A DNA stretch of 64,000 bases from Candidatus Nitricoxidireducens bremensis (GCA_030247725.1 JAOTRT010000005.1:1-64000), one strand, 5' to 3'; positions 45,641 to 56,244 are shown, counted from the first letter of the stretch. Numbers and translations: made by a program. The notes: generated by a model not told the origin, from the letters alone.

Positions 45641-46558
45641 TTAGTCGAACTTGAGCATCGGAAACACGACCCCCTCGCGCACGCCGTCGAGGTTCACGAC
45701 ATCCGTGGCGCCGAGTTGGTCCAGGCGTTCGATCACGCGCTCGACGAGCACTTCGGGTGCGGAAGCGCCGGCGGTGACGCCGACGCGCTTGCAGCCGGCG
45801 ATCCATTCCGGCTTGATCTCTTCCGGACCGTCGATCAGGTAGGCCGGCAGCCCCCGGCTGGCCGCCACTTCCCGCAGGCGGTTGGAGTTCGAACTGGTCG
45901 GCGAGCCCACCACCAGCATGAGATCGCAGGAGTCCGACATCTTGCGCACGGCGTCCTGGCGGTTCTGGGTGGCATAGCAGATGTCGTCCTTGCGCGGGCC
46001 GACGATCTCCGGGAAGCGCCGCCGCAGGGCGGCGATGATGGCCTCGGCGTCGTCCATGGACAGGGTTGTCTGGGTGACGAAGGCCAGCATGGCCGGATTT
46101 TTCACCTGCAGGGCTTCCACGTCGCCGACGGTCTCGACGAGATACATGCCGCAGTTGGCCTGGCCCATGGTGCCCTCCACCTCCGGGTGCCCCTTGTGGC
46201 CGATCATCACCACCTCCCGCCCCTGCTGGCACTGGCGCGCCACCTCGATATGCACCTTGGTCACCAGGGGGCAGGTGGCGTCGAAGATGCGCAGGCCGCG
46301 GCGCTCCGCCTCGGCGCGCACGGCCTTGGAAACCCCGTGGGCGCTGAAGATCACGGCGGCACCGTCCGGCACCTCGGCTAATTCCTCGACGAATACGGCC
46401 CCCTTGGCGCGCAGCCCGTCCACCACGTAGCGGTTGTGCACCACCTCATGGCGCACATAGATCGGCGCGCCAAACTTTTCCAGCGCCAGTTCGACGATGC
46501 CGATGGCGCGCTCGACGCCGGCGCAGAAGCCGCGGGGATTGGCCAGCAGGACCTCCAT
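45641..46558 (-). CDS. ispH: 4-Hydroxy-3-methylbut-2-enyl diphosphate reductase
   Basis: This 305-residue [4Fe-4S] enzyme makes IPP and DMAPP at the end of the MEP pathway. The three cluster cysteines are in [16 protein letters not shown] and SDSCDLMLV, and the catalytic HGVSK/EGxxG signatures are visible ([20 protein letters not shown]). ATG 46558 overlaps the fkpB stop by one base. It ends the ribF-ileS-lspA-fkpB-ispH run. dxs and ispA of the same isoprenoid route are 12 kb away. Confidence 0.96.
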   Translation of the reverse strand: MEVLLANPRGFCAGVERAIGIVELALEKFGAPIYVRHEVVHNRYVVDGLRAKGAVFVEELAEVPDGAAVIFSAHGVSKAVRAEAERRGLRIFDATCPLVTKVHIEVARQCQQGREVVMIGHKGHPEVEGTMGQANCGMYLVETVGDVEALQVKNPAMLAFVTQTTLSMDDAEAIIAALRRRFPEIVGPRKDDICYATQNRQDAVRKMSDSCDLMLVVGSPTSSNSNRLREVAASRGLPAYLIDGPEEIKPEWIAGCKRVGVTAGASAPEVLVERVIERLDQLGATDVVNLDGVREGVVFPMLKFD

Positions 46559-46989
46559 CACAGCACTCCTATGACTTCCACCTCGAAGCGGATGGACTTG
46601 CCCGCCAGGGGGTGGTTGAAATCGATGAGAGCCGAGTCGCCGTCCAGCTCCCGCACCAGGCCGGCGAAGCGGCTGCCGTCGGGGGCGGCGAACTCGACCA
46701 GGGCGTGGACTTCGATCTTGCCGTCTCCCGGCAGTTCCTTGCGCGCCATGCGCTGCACCAGTTGCGGATTGTGGGGGCCGAAGGCCTGGTCCGGCTCCAG
46801 CAGGAAGACGTGGCGTTCGCCCACCGGCAGGCCGTCGAGGCAAGCTTCCAGGGGGGGCGCCAGCTGGCCGCTGCCGAGCTGCAGCGTAGCCGGCGAAGCG
46901 TCGAAGGTGCTGACCAGCTCCGTGTCGTCAGCCGTGGCAAGCCGATAGTGCAGCGTGACGAAACTATTGGGCGTGACACGGTCGCTCAT
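46558..46989 (-). CDS. fkpB: SlpA/FkpB-type peptidyl-prolyl isomerase
   Basis: This 143-residue FKBP folds as an isomerase domain with an inserted-flap domain. Family stretches are [20 protein letters not shown] at the start and [20 protein letters not shown] near the end. It is the usual partner of lspA and ispH. Its start overlaps the lspA stop (ATGA). Confidence 0.9.
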   Translation of the reverse strand: MSDRVTPNSFVTLHYRLATADDTELVSTFDASPATLQLGSGQLAPPLEACLDGLPVGERHVFLLEPDQAFGPHNPQLVQRMARKELPGDGKIEVHALVEFAAPDGSRFAGLVRELDGDSALIDFNHPLAGKSIRFEVEVIGVL

Positions 46990-47459
46990 GGCGCTTCCTT
47001 GTGAGTGAGTTGGTGCAGCAGCATCAGCGCAACACCGACGGAGATGGCGGAATCCGCGACGTTGAAGGCGGGAAAGTGGACGCCGGCCCAATGGAAGTCG
47101 AGGAAGTCCACCACGGCGCCGAAGCGCAGCCGGTCGATGACGTTGCCCAGGGCGCCGCCGAGAATCAGGCTCAGGGCCGAGGCCAGCAGCCGGTCGGTGG
47201 CGTGCTGGCGCAGCATGACCACGAGCCAGCCCGAGATGCCGAAGGCGAGGGCGATGAAGAACCACTTCTGCCAGCCCCCCGCATCGGCGAGGAAGCTGAA
47301 GGAGGCGCCGGCATTGAAGACGAAGACAAGATTGAAGAAGGCCGACACCGCCACGGCGTCGCCGAGCCGGAACATGGCGACGATCCAGGCCTTGGTCAAC
47401 TGGTCGAGGACGATGATCGTCCCCGCCAGCCCCATCCAGATGCGCAGATGCGGATTCAA
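46986..47459 (-). CDS. lspA: Lipoprotein signal peptidase
   Basis: This 157-residue, four-helix aspartic protease cuts prolipoproteins. The catalytic aspartates are in [10 protein letters not shown] and FNVADSAI. I start at TTG 47459, one base after the ileS stop, which gives a normal N-terminal helix; an ATG at 47435 would cut it short. Context between ileS and fkpB is classical. Confidence 0.9.
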   Translation of the reverse strand: MNPHLRIWMGLAGTIIVLDQLTKAWIVAMFRLGDAVAVSAFFNLVFVFNAGASFSFLADAGGWQKWFFIALAFGISGWLVVMLRQHATDRLLASALSLILGGALGNVIDRLRFGAVVDFLDFHWAGVHFPAFNVADSAISVGVALMLLHQLTHKEAP

Positions 47460-47460
47460 C

Positions 47461-50346
47461 TCAGGCCAGTACCCGCGCCTCGCCGCCGCCGAACAGATTC
47501 GACGTGCAGCGGCCGCAAAGTTCCGGATGCTCGGTGTCGTGGCCGACATCGGCGCGCCAGTGCCAGCAGCGCCCGCACTTGGCGTGGCCGCTGGGTACCG
47601 CGACGATGGCCTCGGCCGCTGCGTCGGCGGCCTTCACCAGCGTCGTCTTCGAGCAGATGAGTACGAAGCGCAGGTCGTCGCCGAGGGAAGCCAGCAGGTC
47701 GTGCTTGGCGCCGGCGGCACGGATTTCGACCTCGGCCTGGAGGGAGGAGCCGATCTTGCCGGCGGCGCGCAGGTCTTCGAGCACCTTGCTGGCCTCGGCC
47801 TTGACTTCGCGGATGCGGGTCCAGCGTTCGATCAGGGCCTCCTCGCCCTCCTGTCCCGGCAGCCTGTGCCAGGAGGAAAGCATCACGCTGTCCGCGGGAT
47901 TCTTCCTCAGCACCTGCCAGATTTCCTCGGCCGTGAAGGAGAGGATGGGCGCCATCAGGTGGGTCACCGTCTGCAGGATGTGCCACAGGGCGCTCTGGGC
48001 CGCGCGGCGCGGCCTGGAGTCGGTGCCGGTCGTATAGAGGCGGTCCTTGAGGATGTCCAGGTAGAAGGCGCCCAGATCCTCGGCGCAGAAGTTCTGCAGG
48101 GCTTGCACCACCTTGTGAAACTCGTAGCGGTCGAAATCGCCTTCCGCCTGGCGCTGCATGGCCCGGGTCAGGGCCAGCGCATAGCGGTCGATCTCCAGCC
48201 ACTCGGCGGGCGGCAGCATCTGGGTCGCCGGGTCGAAGTCCGCCGTGTTGGCGAGCAGGAAGCGCAGGGTGTTGCGCAGGCGGCGGTACACCTCGACGAC
48301 GCGGTCGAGAATCTCCTTGGAGATGGTGAGCTCGCCCGAGTAATCGGTGGCCGCCACCCACAGGCGCAGGATTTCAGCCCCGAGGGTGTCGGACACCTGC
48401 TGGGGCGCCACCACGTTGCCCTTGGACTTGGACATCTTCATGCCCTTGCCGTCCACCACGAAGCCGTGGGTCAGCAGGGCCTTGTAGGGTGCGCGGCCGT
48501 CGATGGCGCATCCGGTCAGCAGGGAGGAATGGAACCAGCCGCGATGCTGGTCAGAGCCTTCCAGATAGAGGTCGGCCGGATAGGCGCTCTCGGCCTCATG
48601 GGAACCCCGCAGCACGCTCCAGTGGGTGGCGCCGGAATCGAACCAGACGTCCAGCGTGTCGCTCATCTTGTCGTACTTGCCCGCGTCGTCGCCGAGCAAT
48701 TCCTTGGCGTCCAGGGCGAACCAGGCTTCGATGCCGCCCTGCTCCACGCGCTTGGCGACTTCCTCGATCAACTCCAGGGTGCGCGGATGGGGCTCGCCGG
48801 TTTCCTTGTGCAGGAAGAAGGGGATCGGCACGCCCCAGTTGCGCTGGCGCGAGACGCACCAGTCGGGACGGTTGGCGATCATGGCGGACAGCCGCGCCTG
48901 ACCCCAGTCGGGATAGAAGGCGGTGTCCTGGATGGCTTTCAGCGCGGAATCCCGTAGCGTGGTCTTTGGGGTCGCCGCAGGCGACGAAACCAAGCCTCCC
49001 CCTTCCTCGGGAAGGGGGCCGGGGGGATGGGGGCGTTCGGAAGAGGCAGGGTGGGCAACCACCCTGTCCATCCCCACGAACCACTGGGTCGTGGCGCGGT
49101 AGATGATCGGTGTCTTGTGGCGCCAGCAGTGCATGTAGCTGTGGACGATCTCGGCGCTGGCCATCAGGCAGCCGACTTCCTGCAGCTTGGCGATGATCTC
49201 CGGATTGGCCTTCCAGACGTTCATGCCGCCGAAGAAGGGCAGGCTCTCGGCGTAGCGGCCGTCGCCCTGGACGGGGGTCAGGATCTCGTCGTTGCGCATG
49301 CCGGCGCGCTTGCAGGAATCGTAGTCCTCCACGCCGTAGGCCGGGGCGCTGTGTACGACGCCGGTACCGGTGTCGAGGGTCACATACTCGCCGAGGAAGA
49401 CCGTGGACTTGCGATCGTAGAAAGGATGACGGAACTCCATGCGATCGAGGGCAATGCCCTGGCAGGCGCCGAGCACCTCGCCCTCCAGGCCGTAGCGGGT
49501 CAGCGCCGCGGCGCGCAGCTCGGCGGCCAGGATCAGCAGGCCCTTCGGCGTATCCACGAGTTCATAGACGAATTCCGGATGGACGTTCAGCGCCTGATTG
49601 CCGGGAATGGTCCAGGGCGTCGTGGTCCAGATCACCGCGTAGGCGGTCTTCTCCGGCAGGGCCTTGAGGCCGAAGGCGGAGGCCATGCGCTCCCGCTCGT
49701 GGGCCGCCAGAGGGAAGGCGATATCAATGGCCGGCGACTTCTTGTCCTGGTACTCCACCTCGGCCTCGGCGAGCGCCGAACCGCAGTCGAAGCACCAGTT
49801 CACGGGCTTGAGACCCTTGAACAGGAAGCCCTTGCGGTACATCTCGCCCAGGGCGCGGATCTCGTCGGCCTCGGTGCGAAACTCCATGGTCTTGTAGGGC
49901 CGGTCCCATTCGCCGAGGACACCGAGACGGATGAAGTCCTTCTTCTGGCGCTCCACCTGCTCCTGGGCGTAAGTGCGGCACAGCTCCCGCGCCTTGTTGG
50001 AGGGCAGGTGCTTGCCGTGGGTCTTCTCGATCTGGTGCTCGATGGGCAGGCCGTGACAATCCCAGCCGGGTACGTAGGGCGCATCGAAGCCCGACAGGGT
50101 CTTGGCGCGGACGATGATGTCCTTGAGGATCTTGTTGACGGCGTGGCCGATGTGGATGTCGCCGTTGGCGTAGGGCGGGCCGTCGTGGAGCACGTAGCGG
50201 GGACGTCCCTTGGCCGCCGCGCGGATCTTTTGGTAGAGCTTGCGTTCCTGCCAATCCTTGACCCAGCCCGGTTCGCGCTTGGCGAGGTCGCCGCGCATCG
50301 GGAAAGGCGTATCCGGCATGTTGAGGGTCTTGCGGTAGTCAGCCAT
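47461..50346 (-). CDS. ileS: Isoleucyl-tRNA synthetase with an inserted repeat
   Basis: This 961-residue enzyme charges tRNA-Ile. The HIGH motif ([11 protein letters not shown]), the KMSKS motif (MKMSKSKGN), and a C-terminal zinc ribbon (CGRCWHW ... CGRC) are present, and the editing domain lies between. In the segment just before [12 protein letters not shown], where other enzymes have only a short loop, 36 extra residues are coded by 48958-49065, including a Pro/Gly-rich stretch ([13 protein letters not shown]). The reading frame is kept. The start follows the ribF stop by one base. Confidence 0.95.
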   Translation of the reverse strand: MADYRKTLNMPDTPFPMRGDLAKREPGWVKDWQERKLYQKIRAAAKGRPRYVLHDGPPYANGDIHIGHAVNKILKDIIVRAKTLSGFDAPYVPGWDCHGLPIEHQIEKTHGKHLPSNKARELCRTYAQEQVERQKKDFIRLGVLGEWDRPYKTMEFRTEADEIRALGEMYRKGFLFKGLKPVNWCFDCGSALAEAEVEYQDKKSPAIDIAFPLAAHERERMASAFGLKALPEKTAYAVIWTTTPWTIPGNQALNVHPEFVYELVDTPKGLLILAAELRAAALTRYGLEGEVLGACQGIALDRMEFRHPFYDRKSTVFLGEYVTLDTGTGVVHSAPAYGVEDYDSCKRAGMRNDEILTPVQGDGRYAESLPFFGGMNVWKANPEIIAKLQEVGCLMASAEIVHSYMHCWRHKTPIIYRATTQWFVGMDRVVAHPASSERPHPPGPLPEEGGGLVSSPAATPKTTLRDSALKAIQDTAFYPDWGQARLSAMIANRPDWCVSRQRNWGVPIPFFLHKETGEPHPRTLELIEEVAKRVEQGGIEAWFALDAKELLGDDAGKYDKMSDTLDVWFDSGATHWSVLRGSHEAESAYPADLYLEGSDQHRGWFHSSLLTGCAIDGRAPYKALLTHGFVVDGKGMKMSKSKGNVVAPQQVSDTLGAEILRLWVAATDYSGELTISKEILDRVVEVYRRLRNTLRFLLANTADFDPATQMLPPAEWLEIDRYALALTRAMQRQAEGDFDRYEFHKVVQALQNFCAEDLGAFYLDILKDRLYTTGTDSRPRRAAQSALWHILQTVTHLMAPILSFTAEEIWQVLRKNPADSVMLSSWHRLPGQEGEEALIERWTRIREVKAEASKVLEDLRAAGKIGSSLQAEVEIRAAGAKHDLLASLGDDLRFVLICSKTTLVKAADAAAEAIVAVPSGHAKCGRCWHWRADVGHDTEHPELCGRCTSNLFGGGEARVLA
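48996..49033. repeat. GC-rich repeat, copy 2, inside ileS
   Basis: This copy of the 5899-5935 repeat lies in frame within ileS. Read on the minus strand it codes for a Pro-rich then Gly-rich string. Flanking it is a short inverted repeat GTCGCC/GGCGAC at 48971-48985. Confidence 0.7.
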
Positions 50347-50347
50347 A

Positions 50348-51289
50348 TCAATTGCCGCCGATGGGTTTGCCTGCGAAATAGTCCCGCGTGTTCTCGACAT
50401 CGCGGGCGATCTGGGCCTTCAGCGCGTCGAGGGAATCGAACTTCCACTCGTCGCGCAGCTTGTGGAGGAAATGCACGGCCACGTGGGCGCCGTAGATTTC
50501 CCGGTCGAAATCGAAGAGATGCACTTCCAGTACGGGCCGCAGCCCCTGGCCCAGGGTTGGCCGCACGCCGATGCTGGCGGCACCCGGCAGATGGCGCTTG
50601 TCCACGCCCGTCACGGCGACGGCGAAGACGCCCGTCAGCGGCAGGCGCTTGCGCTTGAGCTGGATGTTGGCGGTGGGGAAGCCGAGTTGGCGGCCGATCT
50701 TGCCGCCATGGACGACACGGCCGGCGATCTCGTAGGGCCGGCCCAGCAGGCGCGCCGCGTGCTCCAGGTCGCCGGCCGCCAGGGCCTCGCGCACCGCGGA
50801 ACTGGAAACACGCTCGCCGTCGCATTCGACGGTATGCATGGCCTCGGCCGTGAAGCCGCAGCTTTGTCCCGCCGAACGCAGCATCTCGAAGTCGCCGACA
50901 CGGCCCTGGCCGAAACGGAAGTCGTCGCCGATGATGACGTGGCGCACGGCCAGCCCTTGCACGAGGATGCGGTCAATGAACTCGGCCGCCGGAAGCCCCG
51001 CCAGACGCCGGTCGAAGCGGCAGATGTAGGCGCGGTCGACGCCGCAGCTTTCCAGCAGGGCCAGCTTCTCGCGCATGGAGGTCAGGCGCGCCGGCGCCTG
51101 GTCCGGCGCAAACAGCTCCCGCGGGTGGGGCTCGAAGGTCATGACCGCAGCCGGCAGGCCGAGGGCCCGGGCCTGGACGGCGAGCCGCTCCAGCATGGCG
51201 CGATGACCGAGGTGCAGGCCATCGAAATTGCCGATGGTCAGCACGGTCGGCGTCGTCGCCCGATCGGGTACCTTGCGAAAAACCAGCAT
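50348..51289 (-). CDS. ribF: Bifunctional riboflavin kinase / FAD synthetase
   Basis: This 313-residue enzyme makes FMN and then FAD. The adenylyltransferase N-terminal domain has [11 protein letters not shown], and the kinase domain has the [26 protein letters not shown] stretch (shown in part: GFPTAN). It is first in the ileS run; ileS starts one base after its stop. Confidence 0.95.
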   Translation of the reverse strand: MLVFRKVPDRATTPTVLTIGNFDGLHLGHRAMLERLAVQARALGLPAAVMTFEPHPRELFAPDQAPARLTSMREKLALLESCGVDRAYICRFDRRLAGLPAAEFIDRILVQGLAVRHVIIGDDFRFGQGRVGDFEMLRSAGQSCGFTAEAMHTVECDGERVSSSAVREALAAGDLEHAARLLGRPYEIAGRVVHGGKIGRQLGFPTANIQLKRKRLPLTGVFAVAVTGVDKRHLPGAASIGVRPTLGQGLRPVLEVHLFDFDREIYGAHVAVHFLHKLRDEWKFDSLDALKAQIARDVENTRDYFAGKPIGGN

Positions 51290-51334
51290 CGCCGCTTGAC
51301 GTCCGTAAACGCTTGGGAAAAGGGGCGAATTATA

Positions 51335-52576
51335 TCAGTCGAGGCGTGCCAGCCTGGACTTCGCCAAGGGCGGATTCTTGGTGAAATAGTGCTTAATGCC
51401 CTTGAGGACGGCCTCGGCCATCTGCTCCTGGTAATCCTCGTCGTTGAGCCGCTTTTCCTCCTCGGGATTCGAGATGAAGGCGGTCTCGATGAGGATGGAG
51501 GGAATGTCCGGCGCCTTGAGGACGGCAAAGCCGGCCTGTTCCACCTGGCCCTTGTGCAGGGCGTTGATGCCACCGATGCGTTCCAGCACGGCGCGGCCCA
51601 GTTTGAGACTGTCGTTGATGGTGGCGGTCTGGGACAGGTCCAGCAACGTGCGGGCCAGATAGGGGTCCTTGACACCGATGTTCACGCCGCCGACCAGGTC
51701 CGCGGCGTTCTCCCGCTGGGCCAGCCAGCGGGCCGCCGAGGACGAGGCGCCGTTCTCGGAGAGCACGAAGACGGAAGAACCGCGCGCCGTCGGCTTGACG
51801 AAGGCGTCGGCGTGGATCGAAACGAAGAGGTCGGCCTGGACGCGCCGGGCCTTCTGCACCCGCTGGTGCAGGGGAATGAAGAAGTCGCCGTCGCGGGTCA
51901 GCACCGAGCGCATGTTCTGCTCGGCATCGATGCGGGCCTTGAGGCGGCGGGCAATGGAGAGGGTGACGTTCTTCTCCTGGCTGCCGCCGCGGCCGATGGC
52001 GCCCGGGTCCTCGCCGCCGTGGCCTGGATCGAGGGCGATGGTGACGAGGCGCGTGATGTCGGGCCGCTCGCCGGCAGGCTCCTTGCCGCGCGGCGCGTCG
52101 AAGCCCTTTTCTTCCAGTAGGGCCATGAGGGGATCGGGCGGCTCCACCGGATAGAGGTCCAGCACCAGCCGGTGGCCGTACTCGCCCACGGGCTTGAGGG
52201 TGAACACCTGGGGCTTCACCTCGCCCTTGAGTTCGATGACGATGCGCACCACGCCCGGCTTGTTGCGGCCGGCCCGCAGCAGCTTGATGTGGGGGTCCGA
52301 TTCGATGACCTTGCTCGGCAGGCTGCCCAGCACGGAGTTGAATTCCACGCCCTCCAGGTCAACCACCAGGCGCTCCGGGTCCTTCACCACCAAGTGGGAA
52401 AACTTGATGGGCTGGTCGTGTTCGAGGGTGATGCGGGTGTAATCCTTGGCCGGCCAGACGCGCACGCCGAGAATGCTGGGGGCGGCGGCGAAACCGGCCC
52501 GGGAGACCAGCAGGGTCAGGCTGGCGGCGGCGAAGCGCAGGACATCGCGGCGGGAGACCCCAAGCTCGTCAGCCAT
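51335..52576 (-). CDS. amiC: N-acetylmuramoyl-L-alanine amidase (AmiC-like)
   Basis: This 413-residue periplasmic enzyme cuts peptidoglycan at the septum. It has a Tat-type signal (SRRDVLRFAAASLTLLVSRA), an AMIN domain (about residues 35-130), and a zinc amidase_3 domain starting at DPGHGGEDPGAIG, with SIHADAF and the catalytic Glu in ILIETAFISN. ATG 52576 lies 61 bases inside the end of tsaE. Confidence 0.94.
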   Translation of the reverse strand: MADELGVSRRDVLRFAAASLTLLVSRAGFAAAPSILGVRVWPAKDYTRITLEHDQPIKFSHLVVKDPERLVVDLEGVEFNSVLGSLPSKVIESDPHIKLLRAGRNKPGVVRIVIELKGEVKPQVFTLKPVGEYGHRLVLDLYPVEPPDPLMALLEEKGFDAPRGKEPAGERPDITRLVTIALDPGHGGEDPGAIGRGGSQEKNVTLSIARRLKARIDAEQNMRSVLTRDGDFFIPLHQRVQKARRVQADLFVSIHADAFVKPTARGSSVFVLSENGASSSAARWLAQRENAADLVGGVNIGVKDPYLARTLLDLSQTATINDSLKLGRAVLERIGGINALHKGQVEQAGFAVLKAPDIPSILIETAFISNPEEEKRLNDEDYQEQMAEAVLKGIKHYFTKNPPLAKSRLARLD

Positions 52577-53025
52577 TGGCGCCCCCGTTCGCTTTCTGCC
52601 GAGAAGCTTGCGCTGCGGCCATCTCCGGCGAGAACAAGGCGCAAGCGCAGGTCCGGCGCAGGCAGATAGGGCGCCGCCCTGTCCGGCCATTCGACCAGAC
52701 AGACGCCGTCTCCCGCGAAGTATTCGTCCAGACCTGCATCGAGATATTCTTCTGGCTGACTGAATCTATAAAAATCAAAGTGATATAAGTTTAATCCAGA
52801 AACCGCATGAAGTTCAACCAGGTTGTAGGTCGGGCTTTTCACGGCGCCCCGGTGACCCAGGGCCCTTAGCAGCCCCCGTACCAGCGTCGTCTTGCCGGCG
52901 CCCAGGTCGCCTTCCAGGTATACGACCGCGCCGCGCGGGACTTGACGGGCCATGGCAGCGCCCAGGGCCAGGGTCGCCGCCTCGTCGGGCAGGTCGAACG
53001 TCAGGGTATGATCGGCGGCATGCAT
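52516..53025 (-). CDS. tsaE: tRNA threonylcarbamoyladenosine ATPase subunit
   Basis: This 169-residue ATPase is part of the TsaBDE complex that makes t6A in tRNAs. The P-loop is GDLGAGKTTLVRG, and the SPTYNLVE and HFDFYR motifs are typical. It overlaps amiC at its 3' end. Its start codon shares an ATGCAT palindrome with the divergent queG start. The frame to 53742 is a shadow of queG. Confidence 0.94.
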   Translation of the reverse strand: MHAADHTLTFDLPDEAATLALGAAMARQVPRGAVVYLEGDLGAGKTTLVRGLLRALGHRGAVKSPTYNLVELHAVSGLNLYHFDFYRFSQPEEYLDAGLDEYFAGDGVCLVEWPDRAAPYLPAPDLRLRLVLAGDGRSASFSAESERGRQWLTSLGSPAAMSCASPPPA

Positions 53026-54081
53026 GATCGGGACTGGGCCGCCCTCGCGGCGGACATCAAGGTTTGGGGACGGGAGCTGGGCTTCGACGCCGTCGGCATT
53101 TCCGGCACCGACCTGGGCGCTGCCGAAGCCGGTCTGGACGCCTGGCTCGCCGCCGGTTGCCACGGCGGGATGGATTATATGGCGAGCCACGGCACCAAAA
53201 GGTCCCGTCCGGCGGAGCTGGTGCCCGGCACCCGCAGCATCGTCATCGCCCGCATGAACTATCTGCCGGACGCAGCCGACGCCAACGCATGCCTGGCGGA
53301 CGGCAGCCGGGCAAGCGTGTCGCGCTACGCCCTGGGCCGGGATTACCACAAGCTGCTGCGGGCCCGGCTGCAGAAGCTCGCCGACCGCATTGCCGCCGAG
53401 GTGGGCGAGTTCGGCCATCGGGTGTTCACCGATTCCGCACCGGTGATGGAGGGCGCCATCGCCGCCCAGGCCGGGCTCGGCTGGCGCGGCAAGCACACGC
53501 TGCTGCTTTCCCGGGAGGCCGGTTCCTGGTTCTTCCTCGGGGAAATCTATACGGAGCTCCCGTTGCCGGCCGATGCCGCCATTACGGACCACTGCGGGAC
53601 CTGCACCGCCTGCCTCGACGCCTGCCCGACGCAGGCCATCGTCGCACCGGGCCGGGTGGACGCGCGCCGCTGCATCTCCTACCTGACCATCGAGTTGAAA
53701 GGGCCGATCCCGGAGGAGCTGCGTCCCCTGCTGGGCAACCACATCTACGGCTGCGACGACTGCCAGCTATGCTGCCCCTGGAACCGGGAGGCGCCGAAAA
53801 CACGGGAGCCCGACTTTGCGCCGCGCCATGGCCTGGACCAGGCGGGGTTGACGACGCTGTTTGCCTGGAGCGAGGCGGAATTCTACGAACGCCTCGCCGG
53901 CAGCCCGATCCGCCGCATCGGCCACGAGCGCTGGCTGCGGAACATCGCGGTGGCGCTGGGCAACGCCCCGACGTCCCAGACAGTGATCGACGCCCTCGCC
54001 TCCCGCCGCGACCATGCCAGCGAACTCGTCAGGGAGCATGTGGCCTGGGCCCTCGCCCGCCACGGCATCGATCCGGCGTGA
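53020..54081 (+). CDS. queG: Epoxyqueuosine reductase
   Basis: This 353-residue enzyme does the last step of queuosine synthesis using cobalamin and two [4Fe-4S] clusters. The cluster motifs are CGTCTACLDACPTQAI and CDDCQLCCPWN. The N-terminal part has the GWRGKHTLLL and FLGEI motifs. ATG 53020 is used; the upstream ATG at 53008 would add four residues. It overlaps the tsaE start on the other strand. Confidence 0.94.
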   Translation: MHDRDWAALAADIKVWGRELGFDAVGISGTDLGAAEAGLDAWLAAGCHGGMDYMASHGTKRSRPAELVPGTRSIVIARMNYLPDAADANACLADGSRASVSRYALGRDYHKLLRARLQKLADRIAAEVGEFGHRVFTDSAPVMEGAIAAQAGLGWRGKHTLLLSREAGSWFFLGEIYTELPLPADAAITDHCGTCTACLDACPTQAIVAPGRVDARRCISYLTIELKGPIPEELRPLLGNHIYGCDDCQLCCPWNREAPKTREPDFAPRHGLDQAGLTTLFAWSEAEFYERLAGSPIRRIGHERWLRNIAVALGNAPTSQTVIDALASRRDHASELVREHVAWALARHGIDPA

Positions 54082-54084
54082 CGG

Positions 54085-54933
54085 TCAGACCGGTCCCGTC
54101 GCCACCGGGCGGGACGGATCGGCACACCACTCGCTCCAGGACCCCGCATAGAGCCGCGAGCCCTTGAGGCCGGCGACTTCCATGGCCAGCAGGTTGTGGC
54201 AGGCAGTGACGCCCGACCCGCATTGCTGGACGACGGCGTCCGGCCGGCGGCCCGCCAGCAGTTGCGCGAACTCTTCCCGCAACTCTTCCGGCGTTTTGAA
54301 ATACACGCCGGCGTCGTCGAGATTGTCAAAGTAGAAGCGATTCACCGCCCCCGGAATGTGGCCCCCCACCGGATCGAGGGTTTCGTTCTCGCCGGCGAAA
54401 CGATCCTCGGCGCGGGCATCGACGATGAGGGCGTCGTCGCGTCCCAGGCAGCCCAGCACATGGGCCGCATCCACCGGGCCGGTCGCCGGGCGCACCGCGA
54501 ACGACGCCCGCGGATAGGCCGGCACGACATCGTCCAGGGCCTGCTTGGCACGCTTCCAGGCGGCCAGGCCGCCGTCGAGGACGGCGACCTTCTCATGCCC
54601 AACCCAGCGCAACATCCACCAGAGGCGCGATGCGAAGATGCCCGCTTCGTTGTCGTAGGCGACCACCTGGGTATCGGGTCCGACACCGCAGGCCGCCATG
54701 CGCTCGGCAAAGACCGCCGCATCGGGCAGCGGGTGGCGGCCATTGCGCCCGGTCTGGGGGCCGGACAGGTCCCGGTCCAGATGAAGATGCAGGGCGCCGG
54801 GGATATGCGCCTTGGCGTAGGCCTGGGCCCCGTATTCCGTCTGCTTGAGATCGTGGCGGCAGTCGAAGATGCGCCAGGAAGGATCGCCGAGATGGGCAGC
54901 CAGTTCTTCGGCGCTGACCAGCAGGCCGCTCAT
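54085..54933 (-). CDS. sseA: 3-Mercaptopyruvate-type sulfurtransferase
   Basis: This 282-residue protein has two rhodanese domains. The active loop of the second is CGSGVTACHN, the form seen in mercaptopyruvate sulfurtransferases rather than thiosulfate ones (CRKGVT). It is cytoplasmic. Its ATG overlaps the stop of the upstream SpoIIAA-like gene (ATGA). It is convergent with queG. Confidence 0.9.
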   Translation of the reverse strand: MSGLLVSAEELAAHLGDPSWRIFDCRHDLKQTEYGAQAYAKAHIPGALHLHLDRDLSGPQTGRNGRHPLPDAAVFAERMAACGVGPDTQVVAYDNEAGIFASRLWWMLRWVGHEKVAVLDGGLAAWKRAKQALDDVVPAYPRASFAVRPATGPVDAAHVLGCLGRDDALIVDARAEDRFAGENETLDPVGGHIPGAVNRFYFDNLDDAGVYFKTPEELREEFAQLLAGRRPDAVVQQCGSGVTACHNLLAMEVAGLKGSRLYAGSWSEWCADPSRPVATGPV

Positions 54934-55283
54934 TCATCTTCCTCCGCCAGCCATTCGCGCGCCTCGGCATCGTCGGCGAAGACGCGCAAATCCGCCGAAA
55001 CGAAGACCTGGGAGAGCCATGCGCTCCAGGTCACCCACTGGCTGTCGGTGATCACCGCGATGCGGCCGAAATCGTTCTTGTGCTGGCGCGAGAACTTGAT
55101 CTCCTCCAGGGCCATGTCAACGGTGAAATCGGCCATCTCGCGCAGGTCGAACAGCAGGTTGACCGGGCCTTCGAAGCCCACCTTGAAATTGACCAGATCC
55201 TCGAACTCCTTGAAGTCCCCCAGGGTGAACTCGCCGAGGACGGCGACGGTGACGAGGTGCGGCTTGTGGTCGATGGCGATCAT
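54930..55283 (-). CDS. SpoIIAA-like (STAS-type) protein
   Basis: This 117-residue protein resembles the SpoIIAA-like family (PF11964 type), with FTLGDFKEFEDLV and a KIAVITDSQW-like stretch (RIAVITDSQW). The family binds lipids or small ligands in some members; function here is unknown. It is first in a coupled pair with sseA. Confidence 0.82.
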   Translation of the reverse strand: MIAIDHKPHLVTVAVLGEFTLGDFKEFEDLVNFKVGFEGPVNLLFDLREMADFTVDMALEEIKFSRQHKNDFGRIAVITDSQWVTWSAWLSQVFVSADLRVFADDAEAREWLAEEDE

Positions 55284-55325
55284 GGCGAATCCTAGGAATG
55301 TGCAATGCGATGGGGCAACTATAAC

Positions 55326-56195
55326 TCAGTCGTGTTCGGCCGGCGCGACGGGCGGCGAGCGCGACAGGGCCGTGGCAGCGACGCCGCCGGCCACCACGAC
55401 GAGGATGCCGAACCAGGCGGCACCGGTCAGGGCCTCGTCCCACAGCAACAGGCCGAAGACGCTGGAGAAGGCGACCGTGGTGTAGGCGAGACCGGCCGTG
55501 GCGAGGGTCTTGCCGCGCTTGTAGGCCGCGGTCATGCAAAGCTGGGCCGCCGCACCGAAGGCGCCGACGCCGATCAGCAGGGCCCAGCCGCGGGCGTCCA
55601 CGCGATGGAAGGGCAGGGATGCCGCCAGCCAGGGCAAGGCGCCGACGGCAGAGAAGAGGGAGAAGTAGAACACCGTGCGCCACTCGGGCTCGCCGGCCTC
55701 GCCGAGGCGTCGCACGTTCAGGTAGGCGATGCTGGAGATGACGCCGGAGACGAGCCCCAGCACGCCGCCCAGCCATTGCTCCCGCGCCAGGGTCGGCTGC
55801 AGCAGCAGCACCACGCCGACGAAGCCGAGGGCCACGGCCAGGAAGAGGGCCGGGCGGGCGGGCTCCCGCAGCCAGAACACCAGCAGCAGGGCGAGGAACA
55901 GGGGCGACGTGTAGTTGAGCGTGACGGCCGTGGCGAGGGGGATCATCCCGATGGCGTAGAAGTAGGCCACCAGCGAAACGAAGCCGGAAAAGCTGCGCGT
56001 CAGGTGGAGCCGCCAATGGGACGTCGCCAGCGGCCGGCGCAGCGCCAGCACGTAGCTCCCCATGAGCAGCGTCGCCACGGCGCCGCGGGCGAACACCAAT
56101 TCGCCGGAGGAGAACTGTTCGCTGCCGAGTTTCACGCAGACGCCCATGCAGGCGAAGAGGAAACTCGCGGCGACCATCCAGAGGGAAGACGGCAT
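55326..56195 (-). CDS. EamA/DMT-family transporter
   Basis: This 289-residue protein has ten predicted transmembrane helices in two EamA repeats, as in drug/metabolite exporters. Typical stretches are the LVFARGAVATLLMGSYVLAL and TSPLFLALLLV segments. The substrate cannot be predicted. The start at 56195 lies only 7 bases from the terminator T-tract of the upstream gene and has no clear ribosome site; ATG 56177 (MVAASFLF) is an alternative. Confidence 0.87.
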   Translation of the reverse strand: MPSSLWMVAASFLFACMGVCVKLGSEQFSSGELVFARGAVATLLMGSYVLALRRPLATSHWRLHLTRSFSGFVSLVAYFYAIGMIPLATAVTLNYTSPLFLALLLVFWLREPARPALFLAVALGFVGVVLLLQPTLAREQWLGGVLGLVSGVISSIAYLNVRRLGEAGEPEWRTVFYFSLFSAVGALPWLAASLPFHRVDARGWALLIGVGAFGAAAQLCMTAAYKRGKTLATAGLAYTTVAFSSVFGLLLWDEALTGAAWFGILVVVAGGVAATALSRSPPVAPAEHD

Positions 56196-56201
56196 ATCGT
56201 G

Positions 56202-56227
56202 AAAAAAACGCCGGCCGCAGCCGGCGC
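56202..56227 (-). terminator. Terminator after the Rieske oxygenase gene
   Basis: A stem of GCCGGCG and its complement with a 4-base loop is followed on the minus strand by seven T residues (56208-56202). Confidence 0.8.
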
Positions 56228-56244
56228 TTCTCAAACCGTAACGC

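Noticed and set aside
49027..50658. Plus-strand open frame of 543 codons over ileS and ribF
   Set aside because: Antisense shadow of two essential, well-recognised genes.
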